In this document: positions 54,401 to 62,891 of the stretch, piece after piece
Position numbering within the stretch: position 1 is the stretch's first letter
How the letters are laid out: each line of letters starts with the position of its first letter
Assembly: GCA_900766265.1 (NCBI GenBank)
Contig: CAAFUS010000013.1
Coordinates: forward strand, 558,001 to 622,000
DNA: 64,000 bases
Direction: 5' to 3'
Origin: Pseudomonadaceae bacterium
Lineage (GTDB): Bacteria; Pseudomonadota; Gammaproteobacteria; Pseudomonadales; Pseudomonadaceae
Program-made: the position numbers and the translations under genes
Notes under the pieces: generated by a model
The model's input: only the letters and a program-made list of their open reading frames with translations
Told to the model about the DNA's origin: nothing
The model's database searches: none

Positions 54401-54577
54401 GTCGCCAGTGGCGCCGGCGCCGGCAGCAAGCATGCGATCGGTACCGGGGTGATCGGTGGCATGCTGACCGCCGCAGTGCTGGCGATCTTCTGGATTCCGC
54501 TGTTCTATGTGGTCATTGGTTCGCTGTTCGACCGAGACAAGCCTGCCGTCGAAAGCGAGAAGGAGAAGACCCTGTGA
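51440..54577 (+). CDS. mexB: RND efflux inner-membrane pump (MexB/TtgB type)
   Basis: A proton-driven multidrug exporter of 1045 residues. It starts MSRFFIDRPIFAWVIALVIM, has 12 membrane helices and two large periplasmic loops, the proton-relay Asp-Asp in GLLVDDAIVVVENVERV, and the NPDIAQVQVQNKLQLATPLLP porter segment of hydrophobe/amphiphile exporters split over about 95-115. It follows the adaptor by 13 bases and overlaps the channel gene by 4 bases (GTGA). Confidence 0.97.
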   Translation: MSRFFIDRPIFAWVIALVIMLAGGLSILSLPVNQYPSIAAPAVGIAVNYPGASAQTVQDTVVQVIEQQLNGLDGLRYISSESNSDGSMSITVTFDQGTNPDIAQVQVQNKLQLATPLLPQEVQQQGIRVTKAVRNFLVVIGVVSTDGSMDQRDLADYIVTNMQDPISRTKGVGDFQVFGSQYAMRIWLDPAKLNNFNLTPVDVRSAIQAQNVQVSSGQFGGLPAVAGQQLNATVIGKTRFQTPEQFREILLKVNSDGSQVRLGDVATVELGGENYGVSAHFNGKPAAGLALRLATGANALDTVRGVRETIDQLEPFFPPGMEVVYPYDTTPVISASITGVMHTLLEAFVLVFLVMYLFLQNFRATLVPTLAVPVVLLGTFGVLAVFGYSINTLTMFAMILAIGLLVDDAIVVVENVERVMREEGLSPLEATRKSMGQIQGALIGIGVVLSAVLLPMAFFGGSTGVIYRQFSITMVSAMVLSVIMALIFTPALCATLLKPIEKGDHHAKGGFFGWFNRTFDRSVDGYERGVKGVLKRKVPFLLLYVLIVGVMVVLFNRIPTAFLPEEDQGVLFAQVQAPTGSTAERTQRSIDAMREYLLEEEGDIVRSVFTVTGFSFAGRGQSSGIAFIGLKPWSERTNAEDSVFALAQRAQQHFASFRDAMVFAFAPPAVMELGNATGFNFYLQDRAGVGQDVLKQARYQFLQLASQNPVLMSVRANSLLDEPQYQLLIDDEKARVLGVSLSDVNSTLSIAWGSSYVNDFIDKGRVKRVYLQGIASSRMSPDDLSKWFVRNDAGQMVPFSAFATGKWIYGSPKLSRFNGVSAIEMLGEPAPGYSSGEAMAAVEEIAAQLPPGVGYSWTGQSYEERLAGSQTLALYALSLLVVFLCLAALYESWSIPFAVMLVVPLGIVGALAFTLMRGLSNEVFFQVGLITTIGLAARNAILIVEFAKALREEGMSYADAALRACRMRLRPIIMTSLAFILGVVPLAVASGAGAGSKHAIGTGVIGGMLTAAVLAIFWIPLFYVVIGSLFDRDKPAVESEKEKTL

Positions 54578-55983
54578 AAAAGTCCTTGTTGAGCCTGGCG
54601 TTGCTGGCGGCGCTCGGGGGCTGCTCGATGGTTCCCGAGTACCAGCGGCCGGTCGCGCCGGTGGATGCCGCCTGGTCCCAGGGCGAGGCGCCCGCCAACC
54701 CGCAGGCCATGGACCTGGGCTGGCGCGAGTTCTTCCGCGATCCGGACCTGCAGCAGCTGATCGAGATGGCGTTACAGAATAACCGTGACCTTCGCGTCGC
54801 AGCCTTGAACGTCGAGGCCTACCGGGCGCTCTATCGCGTCCAGCGGGCCAACCTGCTGCCACTGGTGAGCGCCGACGGCGCTGCCACGCGCAGCCGAACA
54901 CCCGCCGACCTGAGCCCCACTGGCGAGTCGACGGTGGGCGGGCAATACAGCGCAACGCTGGGCGTGGCCTGGGAACTGGACCTGTTCGGCCGTCTGGGCA
55001 GCCTGCGTGAGGAGGCGTTACAACAGTACTTCGCGACCGAGGCGGCGCAGCGCAGCGCGCAGATCAGTCTGGTCGCGAGCGTGGCCAATGCCTGGCTGAC
55101 CTGGCAGGCCGACCAGGCCCTGCTGGAGCTGACGGCCGATACGCTCAAGGCCTATGACGAGAGCCTGGCACTGACTCAACGCAGCTTCGACGTCGGTGTC
55201 GCCTCGGCGCTCGAGCTGCGCCAGGCGCGCAGCGCTGTCGAGACCGCGCGGGTAAGCCTGGCGCAGTACACCCGTCTCGTCGCGCAGGACCGCAATGCCC
55301 TGGTGCAACTGCTGGGGCAGAACATCCCGGCAAACCTGCTGCACAAACGCGAGTTGAACGATCAGCAGTTGGCCGAGCTGCCGGTCGGTCTGCCTTCTGA
55401 CCTGCTGACCAAGCGGCCGGATATCGTCCAGGCCGAGTATCAGCTGCGTGCCGCCAATGCCAGCATCGGGGCGGCCCGCGCCGCGTTCTTCCCCAGCATC
55501 AGCCTGACCGGTGCGGCGGGCACGGCCAGTCGCGAGCTGTCCGGTCTGTTCGACGGGGGGTCGGGCTACTGGACGTTCTCGCCGCAGATCAGCTTGCCGA
55601 TCTTCAACGCCGGGCAGCTGCGGGCGAACCTTGACTATGCCGAGATCAGCAAGAATATCCAGGTGGCCGAGTACGAGCGCGCGATTCAGGTCGCTTTCCG
55701 GGAGGTCGCCGATGGCCTGGCGGCCCAGGCGACCTACACCGAACAGCTCCAGGCGCAGCGTGATCTGCTCAAGACCAGCGAGGAATACTATCGCCTGGCC
55801 GAGCGTCGTTACCGTACGGGCGTCGACAGCTATCTGATCCTGCTGGATGCGCAGCGTCAGCTCTTCAGTGTTCAGCAGCAAATGATCAACGATCGCCTGG
55901 CGCAGCTGACCAGTGAGGTCAATCTGTTCAAGGCGCTCGGGGGCGGCTGGGAGGAACGACGGGCCGCTGCCAGCGCGCCGTGA
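54574..55983 (+). CDS. oprM: Outer-membrane efflux channel (OprM/TtgC type)
   Basis: A TolC-family outer-membrane lipoprotein of 469 residues completing the tripartite pump. The lipobox is LAALGGC (Cys near 17). The two repeats typical of the family are visible, with LGVAWELDLFGRLGSLREEAL and PQISLPIFNAGQLRANLDYAE marking each half. The GTG start at 54574 overlaps the pump stop and follows AAGGAGAAG. A strong terminator lies downstream. Confidence 0.95.
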   Translation: MKKSLLSLALLAALGGCSMVPEYQRPVAPVDAAWSQGEAPANPQAMDLGWREFFRDPDLQQLIEMALQNNRDLRVAALNVEAYRALYRVQRANLLPLVSADGAATRSRTPADLSPTGESTVGGQYSATLGVAWELDLFGRLGSLREEALQQYFATEAAQRSAQISLVASVANAWLTWQADQALLELTADTLKAYDESLALTQRSFDVGVASALELRQARSAVETARVSLAQYTRLVAQDRNALVQLLGQNIPANLLHKRELNDQQLAELPVGLPSDLLTKRPDIVQAEYQLRAANASIGAARAAFFPSISLTGAAGTASRELSGLFDGGSGYWTFSPQISLPIFNAGQLRANLDYAEISKNIQVAEYERAIQVAFREVADGLAAQATYTEQLQAQRDLLKTSEEYYRLAERRYRTGVDSYLILLDAQRQLFSVQQQMINDRLAQLTSEVNLFKALGGGWEERRAAASAP

Positions 55984-56002
55984 TGGGTGTCGTCTGACCT
56001 TG

Positions 56003-56029
56003 AAACGCCGGCTTCGAGCCGGCGTTTTG
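56003..56029 (+). terminator. Rho-independent terminator of the efflux operon
   Basis: Stem AAACGCCGGCT / AGCCGGCGTTT with TCG loop and a T-rich end (TTTT at 56025-56028), 20 bases past the channel gene stop. Confidence 0.85.
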
Positions 56030-56065
56030 CTGTCTGAGTGGTTGCGTATGTCCCGCTGCACCATG

Positions 56066-56089
56066 AAAAACGCCGCCTTGCGGCGGCGT
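56066..56089 (-). terminator. Rho-independent terminator of the rhlE-type helicase gene
   Basis: On the minus strand the stem ACGCCGCC / GGCGGCGT with a 4-base loop is followed by TTTTT, 21 bases past the helicase stop. With the preceding hairpin it separates two convergent transcripts. Confidence 0.85.
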
Positions 56090-56109
56090 ATTAGGTGACG
56101 CGCGACGGC

Positions 56110-57906
56110 TTAGCGGTTGCGTGTCAGCAGGGCGGGCTTTTCACCGCGCGGGCGGCTCGAGGTCAGCTCGTCGAGCTGCTCGGCGCTGGGCAGGCGATCA
56201 ATGCGCGATTCCTTGCGGATGATCAGCGGTTGCCTCTCGCTCGGGCGCGGCGCGGCGTCCTGGCGTGGCGCATCCTGCTCGAAGCGGCGGCTTTCCTGCT
56301 TGTTGCGCCGCGGCTGACCGTTACGTGCGGCGGGCTGGCCGTTGCGTGCTGCTGGCTTGCCCTTGCCGCCGCCATTGCGAGGTGCCGCAGCGCGGGGCTG
56401 CTCGTTGCCAGGCAGGCCGCCAGCACCCGGGCGACGCCCACGCCCCGGCTTGCCCTGGTAGGGGCTGACGTAGTCGACGCGGTTGCCGAAGTTGTCCACT
56501 TCGTCGTCCAGGAACTCTTCCGGGTCGCGATCGGCCGGTAGGCGTGGCGGCCGGGGGAGCGCTGCCGCCTGATCGCCAGGGGTGCGAGCGGCAGACGGCT
56601 TGGCCTTGGCCTTGCCACGACGGTTGCGTCCGGAGCGCTCCTTCGGCTCGGTGGTCCCTTCGGCGGCCGGCTTGCGCTCGCCGCGGGCCGGGCGCTCGTT
56701 GCGCGCCTGACGCGGCTGGCGCGGTTCGCGGGCCTCGGGTTTTTCCGCTTCGATGGTGCTGGCGTCGAAACCCATGGCGTCGCCGTCGGGGATGCGCTGC
56801 TTGGTCAGGCGCTCGATGGCCTTGAGCAGCTTCTCTTCGTCGGGCGACACCAGGGAGATCGCTTCCCCGCTGCGTCCGGCCCGGCCGGTACGGCCGATGC
56901 GGTGGACATAGTCCTCCTCGACGTTGGGCAGCTCGAAGTTGACCACGTGTGGCAGCTGGTCGATGTCCAGGCCGCGGGCGGCGATGTCGGTCGCGACCAG
57001 GACGCGCACGGCGTTGGCCTTGAAGTCCGCCAGCGCCTTGGTGCGGGCATTCTGGCTCTTGTTGCCATGGATGGCCGCGGCGGGCAGGCCGTGTTTGTCG
57101 AGGTACTCGGCCAGGCGGTTGGCGCCGTGCTTGGTACGGGTGAAAACCAGCACCTGCTCCCAGGCGCCCTGGGTGATCAGGTGGGCAAGCAGCGCGCGCT
57201 TGTGGCTGGCCTGCACGCGGAACAGGCGCTGTTCGATGCGCTCGACCGTGGTGTTCGGCGGCGTGACCTCGATGCGCTCGGGGTTGTGCAGCAGCTTGCC
57301 GGCGAGGTCGGTGATGTCCTTGGAGAAGGTCGCCGAGAACAACAGGTTCTGGCGTTTGGCCGGCAGTTTGGCCAGCACCTTCTTGACGTCGTGGATGAAG
57401 CCCATGTCGAGCATGCGGTCCGCTTCGTCGAGGACGAGGATCTCGACGTGACCGAGGTCGACGGCCTTCTGGTTGGCCAGGTCGAGCAGTCGACCTGGGC
57501 AGGCGACCAGCACGTCCAGACCCTTGGCAATCGCCTGGATCTGCGGGTTCATGCCCACGCCGCCGAAAATGCAGGCGCTCTTGAGCGGCAGGTCGCGAGC
57601 ATAGAGCTTGAAGCTGTCATGTACCTGGGCGGCGAGTTCGCGGGTCGGCGTCAAGACCAGGACGCGCGGCTGGCGAGGACCATGGCGGTGCTCGCGGTCC
57701 GGGTGACCGCCCGGGAAAAGCAATTCGAGCACTGGTAGGGCGAATCCGCCAGTCTTACCAGTTCCTGTCTGTGCGGCGACCATCAGGTCGCGGCCTTGCA
57801 ACACGGCGGGGATCGCCCGCTGTTGCACCGGTGTGGGCTGGGTATAGCCGGCGGCCTCGACGGCACCAGCTAAAGCCTCGGAAAGACCGAGGGAAGCAAA
57901 GGACAT
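56110..57906 (-). CDS. rhlE: DEAD-box RNA helicase, RhlE type, with long basic C-terminal tail
   Basis: An ATP-dependent RNA helicase of 598 residues. Motifs: Q motif GYTQPTPVQQRAIP, Walker A AAQTGTGKTGG, TPTRELAAQ, VLDEADRMLDMGF, LLFSATFS, then VLVATDIAARGLDIDQLP and YVHRIGRTGRAG. After about residue 390 the protein is low-complexity and rich in Arg, Pro, Gly and Asn (for example RNGQPAARNGQPRRN), typical of RNA-binding tails. Position matches the P. aeruginosa helicase called RhlE2. The ATG at 57906 gives MSFASLGLSEAL; upstream in-frame codons are not family-like. Confidence 0.93.
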   Translation of the reverse strand: MSFASLGLSEALAGAVEAAGYTQPTPVQQRAIPAVLQGRDLMVAAQTGTGKTGGFALPVLELLFPGGHPDREHRHGPRQPRVLVLTPTRELAAQVHDSFKLYARDLPLKSACIFGGVGMNPQIQAIAKGLDVLVACPGRLLDLANQKAVDLGHVEILVLDEADRMLDMGFIHDVKKVLAKLPAKRQNLLFSATFSKDITDLAGKLLHNPERIEVTPPNTTVERIEQRLFRVQASHKRALLAHLITQGAWEQVLVFTRTKHGANRLAEYLDKHGLPAAAIHGNKSQNARTKALADFKANAVRVLVATDIAARGLDIDQLPHVVNFELPNVEEDYVHRIGRTGRAGRSGEAISLVSPDEEKLLKAIERLTKQRIPDGDAMGFDASTIEAEKPEAREPRQPRQARNERPARGERKPAAEGTTEPKERSGRNRRGKAKAKPSAARTPGDQAAALPRPPRLPADRDPEEFLDDEVDNFGNRVDYVSPYQGKPGRGRRPGAGGLPGNEQPRAAAPRNGGGKGKPAARNGQPAARNGQPRRNKQESRRFEQDAPRQDAAPRPSERQPLIIRKESRIDRLPSAEQLDELTSSRPRGEKPALLTRNR

Positions 57907-58038
57907 GAGTAACCCTGTCTGTAGGGGGGCGGGGCCCGGGACGATCATGCCTGGCGCGAATCGCAACTGGCGTGCGATGCCGTCCGGTCGTGCCGCATTC
58001 GAGAGTGCTGGCATCCGGGCGTAAGCCTGGCGGGAAGT

Positions 58039-58068
58039 GCGGAGTATAACAGAGGCTGTTTACTCCGC
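58039..58068 (-). promoter_or_regulatory. Long inverted repeat covering the rhlE -10 region
   Basis: GCGGAGTATAACAG (58039-58052) and CTGTTTACTCCGC (58056-58068) pair over 13 bases with one bulged base and an AGG loop. On the minus strand the lower arm includes TATACT (58043-58048), a good -10 for the helicase gene about 137 bases upstream of its ATG. It could be an operator or a folded leader. The remainder of the 292-base gap 57907-58198 shows nothing I can name. Confidence 0.45.
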
Positions 58069-58198
58069 ATTGGTAGGACAGTGTGTCACTTCCTTGGTTC
58101 ATCCGCCAGCACCCCGTGCGGGATACGGCGGGCGGCGCGCTGTCGCACGCCTTGTCTGCGGGCAGGATTCGGCGTTCGGCCGGTCGAATCGACCGGCA

Positions 58199-59572
58199 TC
58201 AGCTCACTACCCGGTAGCAGGGTACATAGGCCGCGCCGCCTGGCAGCTTCATGCGGTGCTGTTCGACGAACGCCTGAAGCAGCTCGTCGAGCGGCTTCAT
58301 GATCGCCGGGTCGCCGGAGATCAGGTAGGGGCCGTGCTGTTCGATCAGGCGGATCCCCTTGTCCTTCACGTTTCCTGCGACGATCCCGGAGAACGCGCGA
58401 CGCAGGTTCGCCGCCAGCTCGTGCGGCGGCATGTCGCGATTCAGGCGCAGGCTGGCCATGTTGGCGTGGGTTGGGTCGAAGGGGTGCTGGAAGCTCTCCT
58501 CGATCTTCAGCAGCCAGTTGAAGTGGAAGGCGTCGTTGCGCTCGCGGCGGAACTGCTTGACCTGCTCCAGTCCCGCGGTCATCTGGCGGGCGACCTCGGC
58601 CGGGTCGTCGATGATCATGGTGTAGCAACGCTGGGCCGGTTCGCCGAGGGTAGCGCCGATGAAGGCATGCAGCTGCTCGAGGAACGCGGTCGCGCTGCGC
58701 GGTCCGGTGAGGATCAGCGGGAAGGGCAGGTCGCGGTTCTCCGGGTGCATCAGGATGCCGAGCAGGTAGAGGAATTCCTCGGCAGTGCCGGCGCCGCCCG
58801 GGAACACCACGATACCGTGTCCGACCCGGACGAAGGCCTCCAGACGCTTCTCGATGTCCGGCAGGATGACCAGCTCGTTGACGATCGGGTTGGGCGCTTC
58901 GGCGGCAATGATGCCGGGCTCCGTGAGGCCCAGATAGCGTCCCTCGACGTTGCGCTGCTTGGCGTGGGCGATGGTGGCGCCCTTCATCGGGCCCTTCATC
59001 ACGCCAGGGCCACAGCCGGTGCAGATGTCCATGCCGCGCAGGCCGAGCTCGTGCCCGACCTTCTTGGTGTACTTGTATTCCTCGGTGCTGATCGAATGGC
59101 CGCCCCAGCACACCACCATCTTCGGCGGCACGCCGGCGCGAAGCGTACGGGCGTTGCGCAGCAGGTGAAACACGTAGTCGGTGATGCCCTGGGAGCTTTC
59201 CAGGTCGATGCGGGCGTTGTCGAGCTCGCTCTGGGTGTAGACGATATCGCGCAGGGCGCTGAACAGCATCTCCCGGGTGCTGGCGATCATGTGCCCGTCG
59301 ACGAAGGCGTCGGCCGGTGCGTTCAGCAGTTCGAGGCGGATGCCACGGTCCTGCTGATGGATGCGCACCTCGAAGTCCTCGTAGGCCTCGAGGATGGCCT
59401 TGGCGTTATCGCTGTGGGTACCGGTGTTGAGAATGGCCAGCGCGCACTGGCGAAACAGCGTGTAGACGCTGCCCGAGCCGGTTTCGCGTAGCTGCTGTAC
59501 TTCTCGCTGGGAGAGGGTTTCCAGGCTGCCCCTGGGGCTGACGGAGACGTCGATCGTTTTGCGTTTGGCCAT
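58199..59572 (-). CDS. ppnN: Nucleotide 5'-monophosphate nucleosidase PpnN (YgdH)
   Basis: PpnN cleaves nucleoside monophosphates to base and ribose 5-phosphate. The E. coli homologue is regulated by (p)ppGpp. The 457-residue protein shows an N-terminal domain, a central LOG-fold domain with MVVCWGGHSIS, GCGPGVMKGPMKGA and the catalytic motif VVFPGGAGTAEEF, and a C-terminal domain, the full PpnN architecture. The ATG at 59572 gives MAKRKTIDVSVSPRGSLETL; 37 upstream residues look non-coding. Confidence 0.92.
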   Translation of the reverse strand: MAKRKTIDVSVSPRGSLETLSQREVQQLRETGSGSVYTLFRQCALAILNTGTHSDNAKAILEAYEDFEVRIHQQDRGIRLELLNAPADAFVDGHMIASTREMLFSALRDIVYTQSELDNARIDLESSQGITDYVFHLLRNARTLRAGVPPKMVVCWGGHSISTEEYKYTKKVGHELGLRGMDICTGCGPGVMKGPMKGATIAHAKQRNVEGRYLGLTEPGIIAAEAPNPIVNELVILPDIEKRLEAFVRVGHGIVVFPGGAGTAEEFLYLLGILMHPENRDLPFPLILTGPRSATAFLEQLHAFIGATLGEPAQRCYTMIIDDPAEVARQMTAGLEQVKQFRRERNDAFHFNWLLKIEESFQHPFDPTHANMASLRLNRDMPPHELAANLRRAFSGIVAGNVKDKGIRLIEQHGPYLISGDPAIMKPLDELLQAFVEQHRMKLPGGAAYVPCYRVVS

Positions 59573-59747
59573 TGCGGCATTCCATCGGGGCGACGCCAGC
59601 GCAGGCGCGAGCGTCGCGGGTTTGCTGGGGCGCGGGGCGCCATCGGACTTCGCCACGCAAAGGGCGCGGCCTCTGCGCAGCACTGTAGCCGGGAGTGGGG
59701 CCCGCCGGCGACGAAATAATCGTGACCGGACGGGCTGCAGGTGTCGC

Positions 59748-60605
59748 TCAGCGAGCGAAGCCGAGGTTGTTGCGGATCGCCAGGCTCGGCTCGGCCTGGT
59801 TCAGGGTGTAGAAATGCAGGCCAGGGGCTCCGCCCGCCAGCAGGCGTTCGCACATCTGGGTGACGACCTGTTCGCCATACGCCTGGATGCTCTGCAGATC
59901 GTCACCGTAGGCTTCGAGCTGCTTGCGCATCCAGCGTGGCAGCTCGGCGCCGCAGGCATCCGAGAAGCGCGCCAGCTTGCTGTAGTTGGTGATCGGCATG
60001 ATGCCCGGGATGATCGGCAGCTCCACGCCCATGCGCCGTACACGCTCGACGAAGTAGAAGTAGCTGTCGGCGTTGAAGAAGTACTGGGTGATGGCGCTGT
60101 CGGCCCCGGCCCGCGCCTTGCGCACGAAGTTCGCCAGGTCATCTTCGAAGTTGCGCGCCTGCGGATGCATCTCCGGGTAGGCGGCGACTTCGATGTGGAA
60201 GTGACCGCCCGTCTCGGCGCGGATGAACTCGACCAGCTCGTTGGCGTAGCGCAGCTCGCCACCGCCAGACATGCCCATGCCCGAGGGCAGGTCTCCGCGC
60301 AGGGCGACGATGCGGCGGATGCCGGCGCTCTTGTAGCGCTCGAGCAGGGCGCGCAATTCGGCCTTGCTGTCGCCTACGCAGGAGAGGTGCGGCGCGGTGG
60401 GCACCTTCACTTCGCCGTCGAGCTGCAGCACGGTGTCGAGGGTACGGTCACGCGTGGAACCGCCGGCACCGTAGGTGCAAGAGAAGAAGTCCGGCTGGTA
60501 TTCGGCCAGCTGGCGCGCGGTGGCCAGCAGTTTTTCGTGCCCGGCGTCGGTCTTGGTCGGGAAGAACTCGAAGCTGATCGACGGGCGATTATCGGAAGAA
60601 GTCAT
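59748..60605 (-). CDS. metF: Methylenetetrahydrofolate reductase
   Basis: MetF is an FAD enzyme that reduces 5,10-methylene-THF to 5-methyl-THF, the methyl donor for methionine synthase. The 285-residue TIM barrel has ISFEFFPTKTDAG, FFSCTYGAGGSTRDRT, RIVALRGDLP, VAAYPEMHPQA, ITQYFFNADSYF and PGIMPITNY. The ribosome site is weak. It lies 102 bases downstream of sahH with a palindromic repeat between them and is probably transcribed with it. Confidence 0.96.
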   Translation of the reverse strand: MTSSDNRPSISFEFFPTKTDAGHEKLLATARQLAEYQPDFFSCTYGAGGSTRDRTLDTVLQLDGEVKVPTAPHLSCVGDSKAELRALLERYKSAGIRRIVALRGDLPSGMGMSGGGELRYANELVEFIRAETGGHFHIEVAAYPEMHPQARNFEDDLANFVRKARAGADSAITQYFFNADSYFYFVERVRRMGVELPIIPGIMPITNYSKLARFSDACGAELPRWMRKQLEAYGDDLQSIQAYGEQVVTQMCERLLAGGAPGLHFYTLNQAEPSLAIRNNLGFAR

Positions 60606-60633
60606 TTCTGTTTTTTCCAGGCGTGAAGCTGAA

Positions 60634-60698
60634 GCCGGAAGCTTGAAGCGAGAAGCGGTGGGGCGTTCACGGACCGCTTCGGACTTCTGACTTCCGGC
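60634..60698 (+). repeat. Dispersed palindromic repeat, copy B (sahH-metF spacer)
   Basis: The arms GCCGGAAG (60634-60641) and CTTCCGGC (60691-60698) bound an imperfect inverted repeat with inner segments GAAGCGAGAAGCGG and CCGCTTCGGACTTC. It matches copy A at 14337-14398 (opposite strand), with the shared pieces CACGGA and CTGACTTCCGGC. Flanking AAGCTGAA and TTCTCG may belong to the element. Confidence 0.7.
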
Positions 60699-60707
60699 TT
60701 CTCGTTA

Positions 60708-62117
<1,410 letters not shown>

Positions 62118-62220
62118 GAATGTCTTCTCCGTTCTCGGTCAGGTACGGACGTGCGAGTAGCGTTCGGTCGACGGGCGTCGCTCGGGCGTTCTGCTCATGT
62201 GTCCGTTGGGCGCCGTTGAT

Positions 62221-62238
62221 GCGTTTCTGTGAAAACGC
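62221..62238 (-). promoter_or_regulatory. Expression-platform hairpin downstream of the SAH riboswitch
   Basis: GCGTTT / AAACGC with a 6-base loop lies 5 bases downstream (minus strand) of the aptamer's closing stem. It is the likeliest partner for ligand-dependent refolding. Its exact mechanism cannot be read here. Confidence 0.4.
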
Positions 62239-62242
62239 CCCA

Positions 62243-62295
62243 TCCGAGCCTGACAGGTCAACCAGAAACTGGTGCCTGCTGCAGCGCCCCTCGGA
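62243..62295 (-). ncRNA. SAH riboswitch in the sahH leader
   Basis: On the minus strand the leader reads TCCGAGGGGCGCTGC..., then a hairpin ACCAG-TTT-CTGGT, then TCAGGCTCGGA. This is the known SAH aptamer core: the conserved GAGG-GCGCUGC strand, the CAGGCUCG strand and the closing stem TCCGAG / CTCGGA. SAH binding turns on ahcY expression in this class, so SAH hydrolase is made when its substrate accumulates. The aptamer lies 125 bases before the sahH ATG. Confidence 0.88.
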
Positions 62296-62341
62296 CAGGT
62301 GGCGGGTACGGCCGGGCAGCGCCGGCGCGTAATGACGGGCG

Positions 62342-62370
62342 ATTATAGCGGGCCGGCGACAACTGCCCAA
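62342..62370 (-). promoter_or_regulatory. Sigma-70 promoter of sahH
   Basis: On the minus strand TTGGGC (62365-62370), a 17-base spacer and a perfect TATAAT (62342-62347). The predicted start near 62335 puts the whole SAH aptamer in the transcript. Confidence 0.85.
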
Positions 62371-62483
62371 GGTTTTCCGTCGCAGGCCTGCCCAATTGCC
62401 AAATCAGGCCATAGCCAGGCTTCATGAGCCAGCGGCTGGATGCTCTGGCAAGCTGGTCGGCGAATCAGAAGAGGAGAAGCCGG

Positions 62484-62888
62484 ATGAATTTTCATACGCG
62501 CAAATGGGTCAAGCCCGAGGACCTCAACCCCAACGGCACGCTGTTCGGCGGCAGCTTGCTCAAATGGGTCGACGAAGAAGCCGCCATCTACGCCATCGTT
62601 CAGCTCGGCAACCAGCGGGTGGTGACCAAGTTCATCTCCGAGATCAATTTCGTCAGCTCTGCGCGTCAGAGCGACATCATCGAGCTAGGCATCACCGCGA
62701 CCGAGTTCGGCCGTACCTCGATCACGCTGCGCTGCGAAGTGCGCAACAAGATCACTCGAAAGAGCCTGCTGACCATCGACCGCATCGTCTTCGTCAACCT
62801 CGGCGAGGATGGGCTGCCGGCGCCCCATGGCAAGACGCAGATCACCTACATCCAGGACCAGTTCAAGGACGACGCGACTTCATCCTGA
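62484..62888 (+). CDS. Acyl-CoA thioesterase (hotdog fold)
   Basis: A 134-residue hotdog-fold acyl-CoA hydrolase, YciA/BACH-like. The signature LNPNGTLFGGSLLKWVDEEAA contains the catalytic Asp in the helix; FVSSARQSDIIELGI and RIVFVNLGEDG follow. GAGGAGAAG precedes the ATG at 62484. A longer reading from 62424 is in frame but lacks a ribosome site. Substrate chain length cannot be told. It is divergent from sahH and convergent with the antiporter gene. Confidence 0.9.
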   Translation: MNFHTRKWVKPEDLNPNGTLFGGSLLKWVDEEAAIYAIVQLGNQRVVTKFISEINFVSSARQSDIIELGITATEFGRTSITLRCEVRNKITRKSLLTIDRIVFVNLGEDGLPAPHGKTQITYIQDQFKDDATSS

Positions 62889-62891
62889 GCT

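Noticed and set aside
56003..56089. Two adjacent hairpins as a repeat element
   Set aside because: Each is followed by a T run on the strand of the gene it ends, so two opposed terminators explain them.
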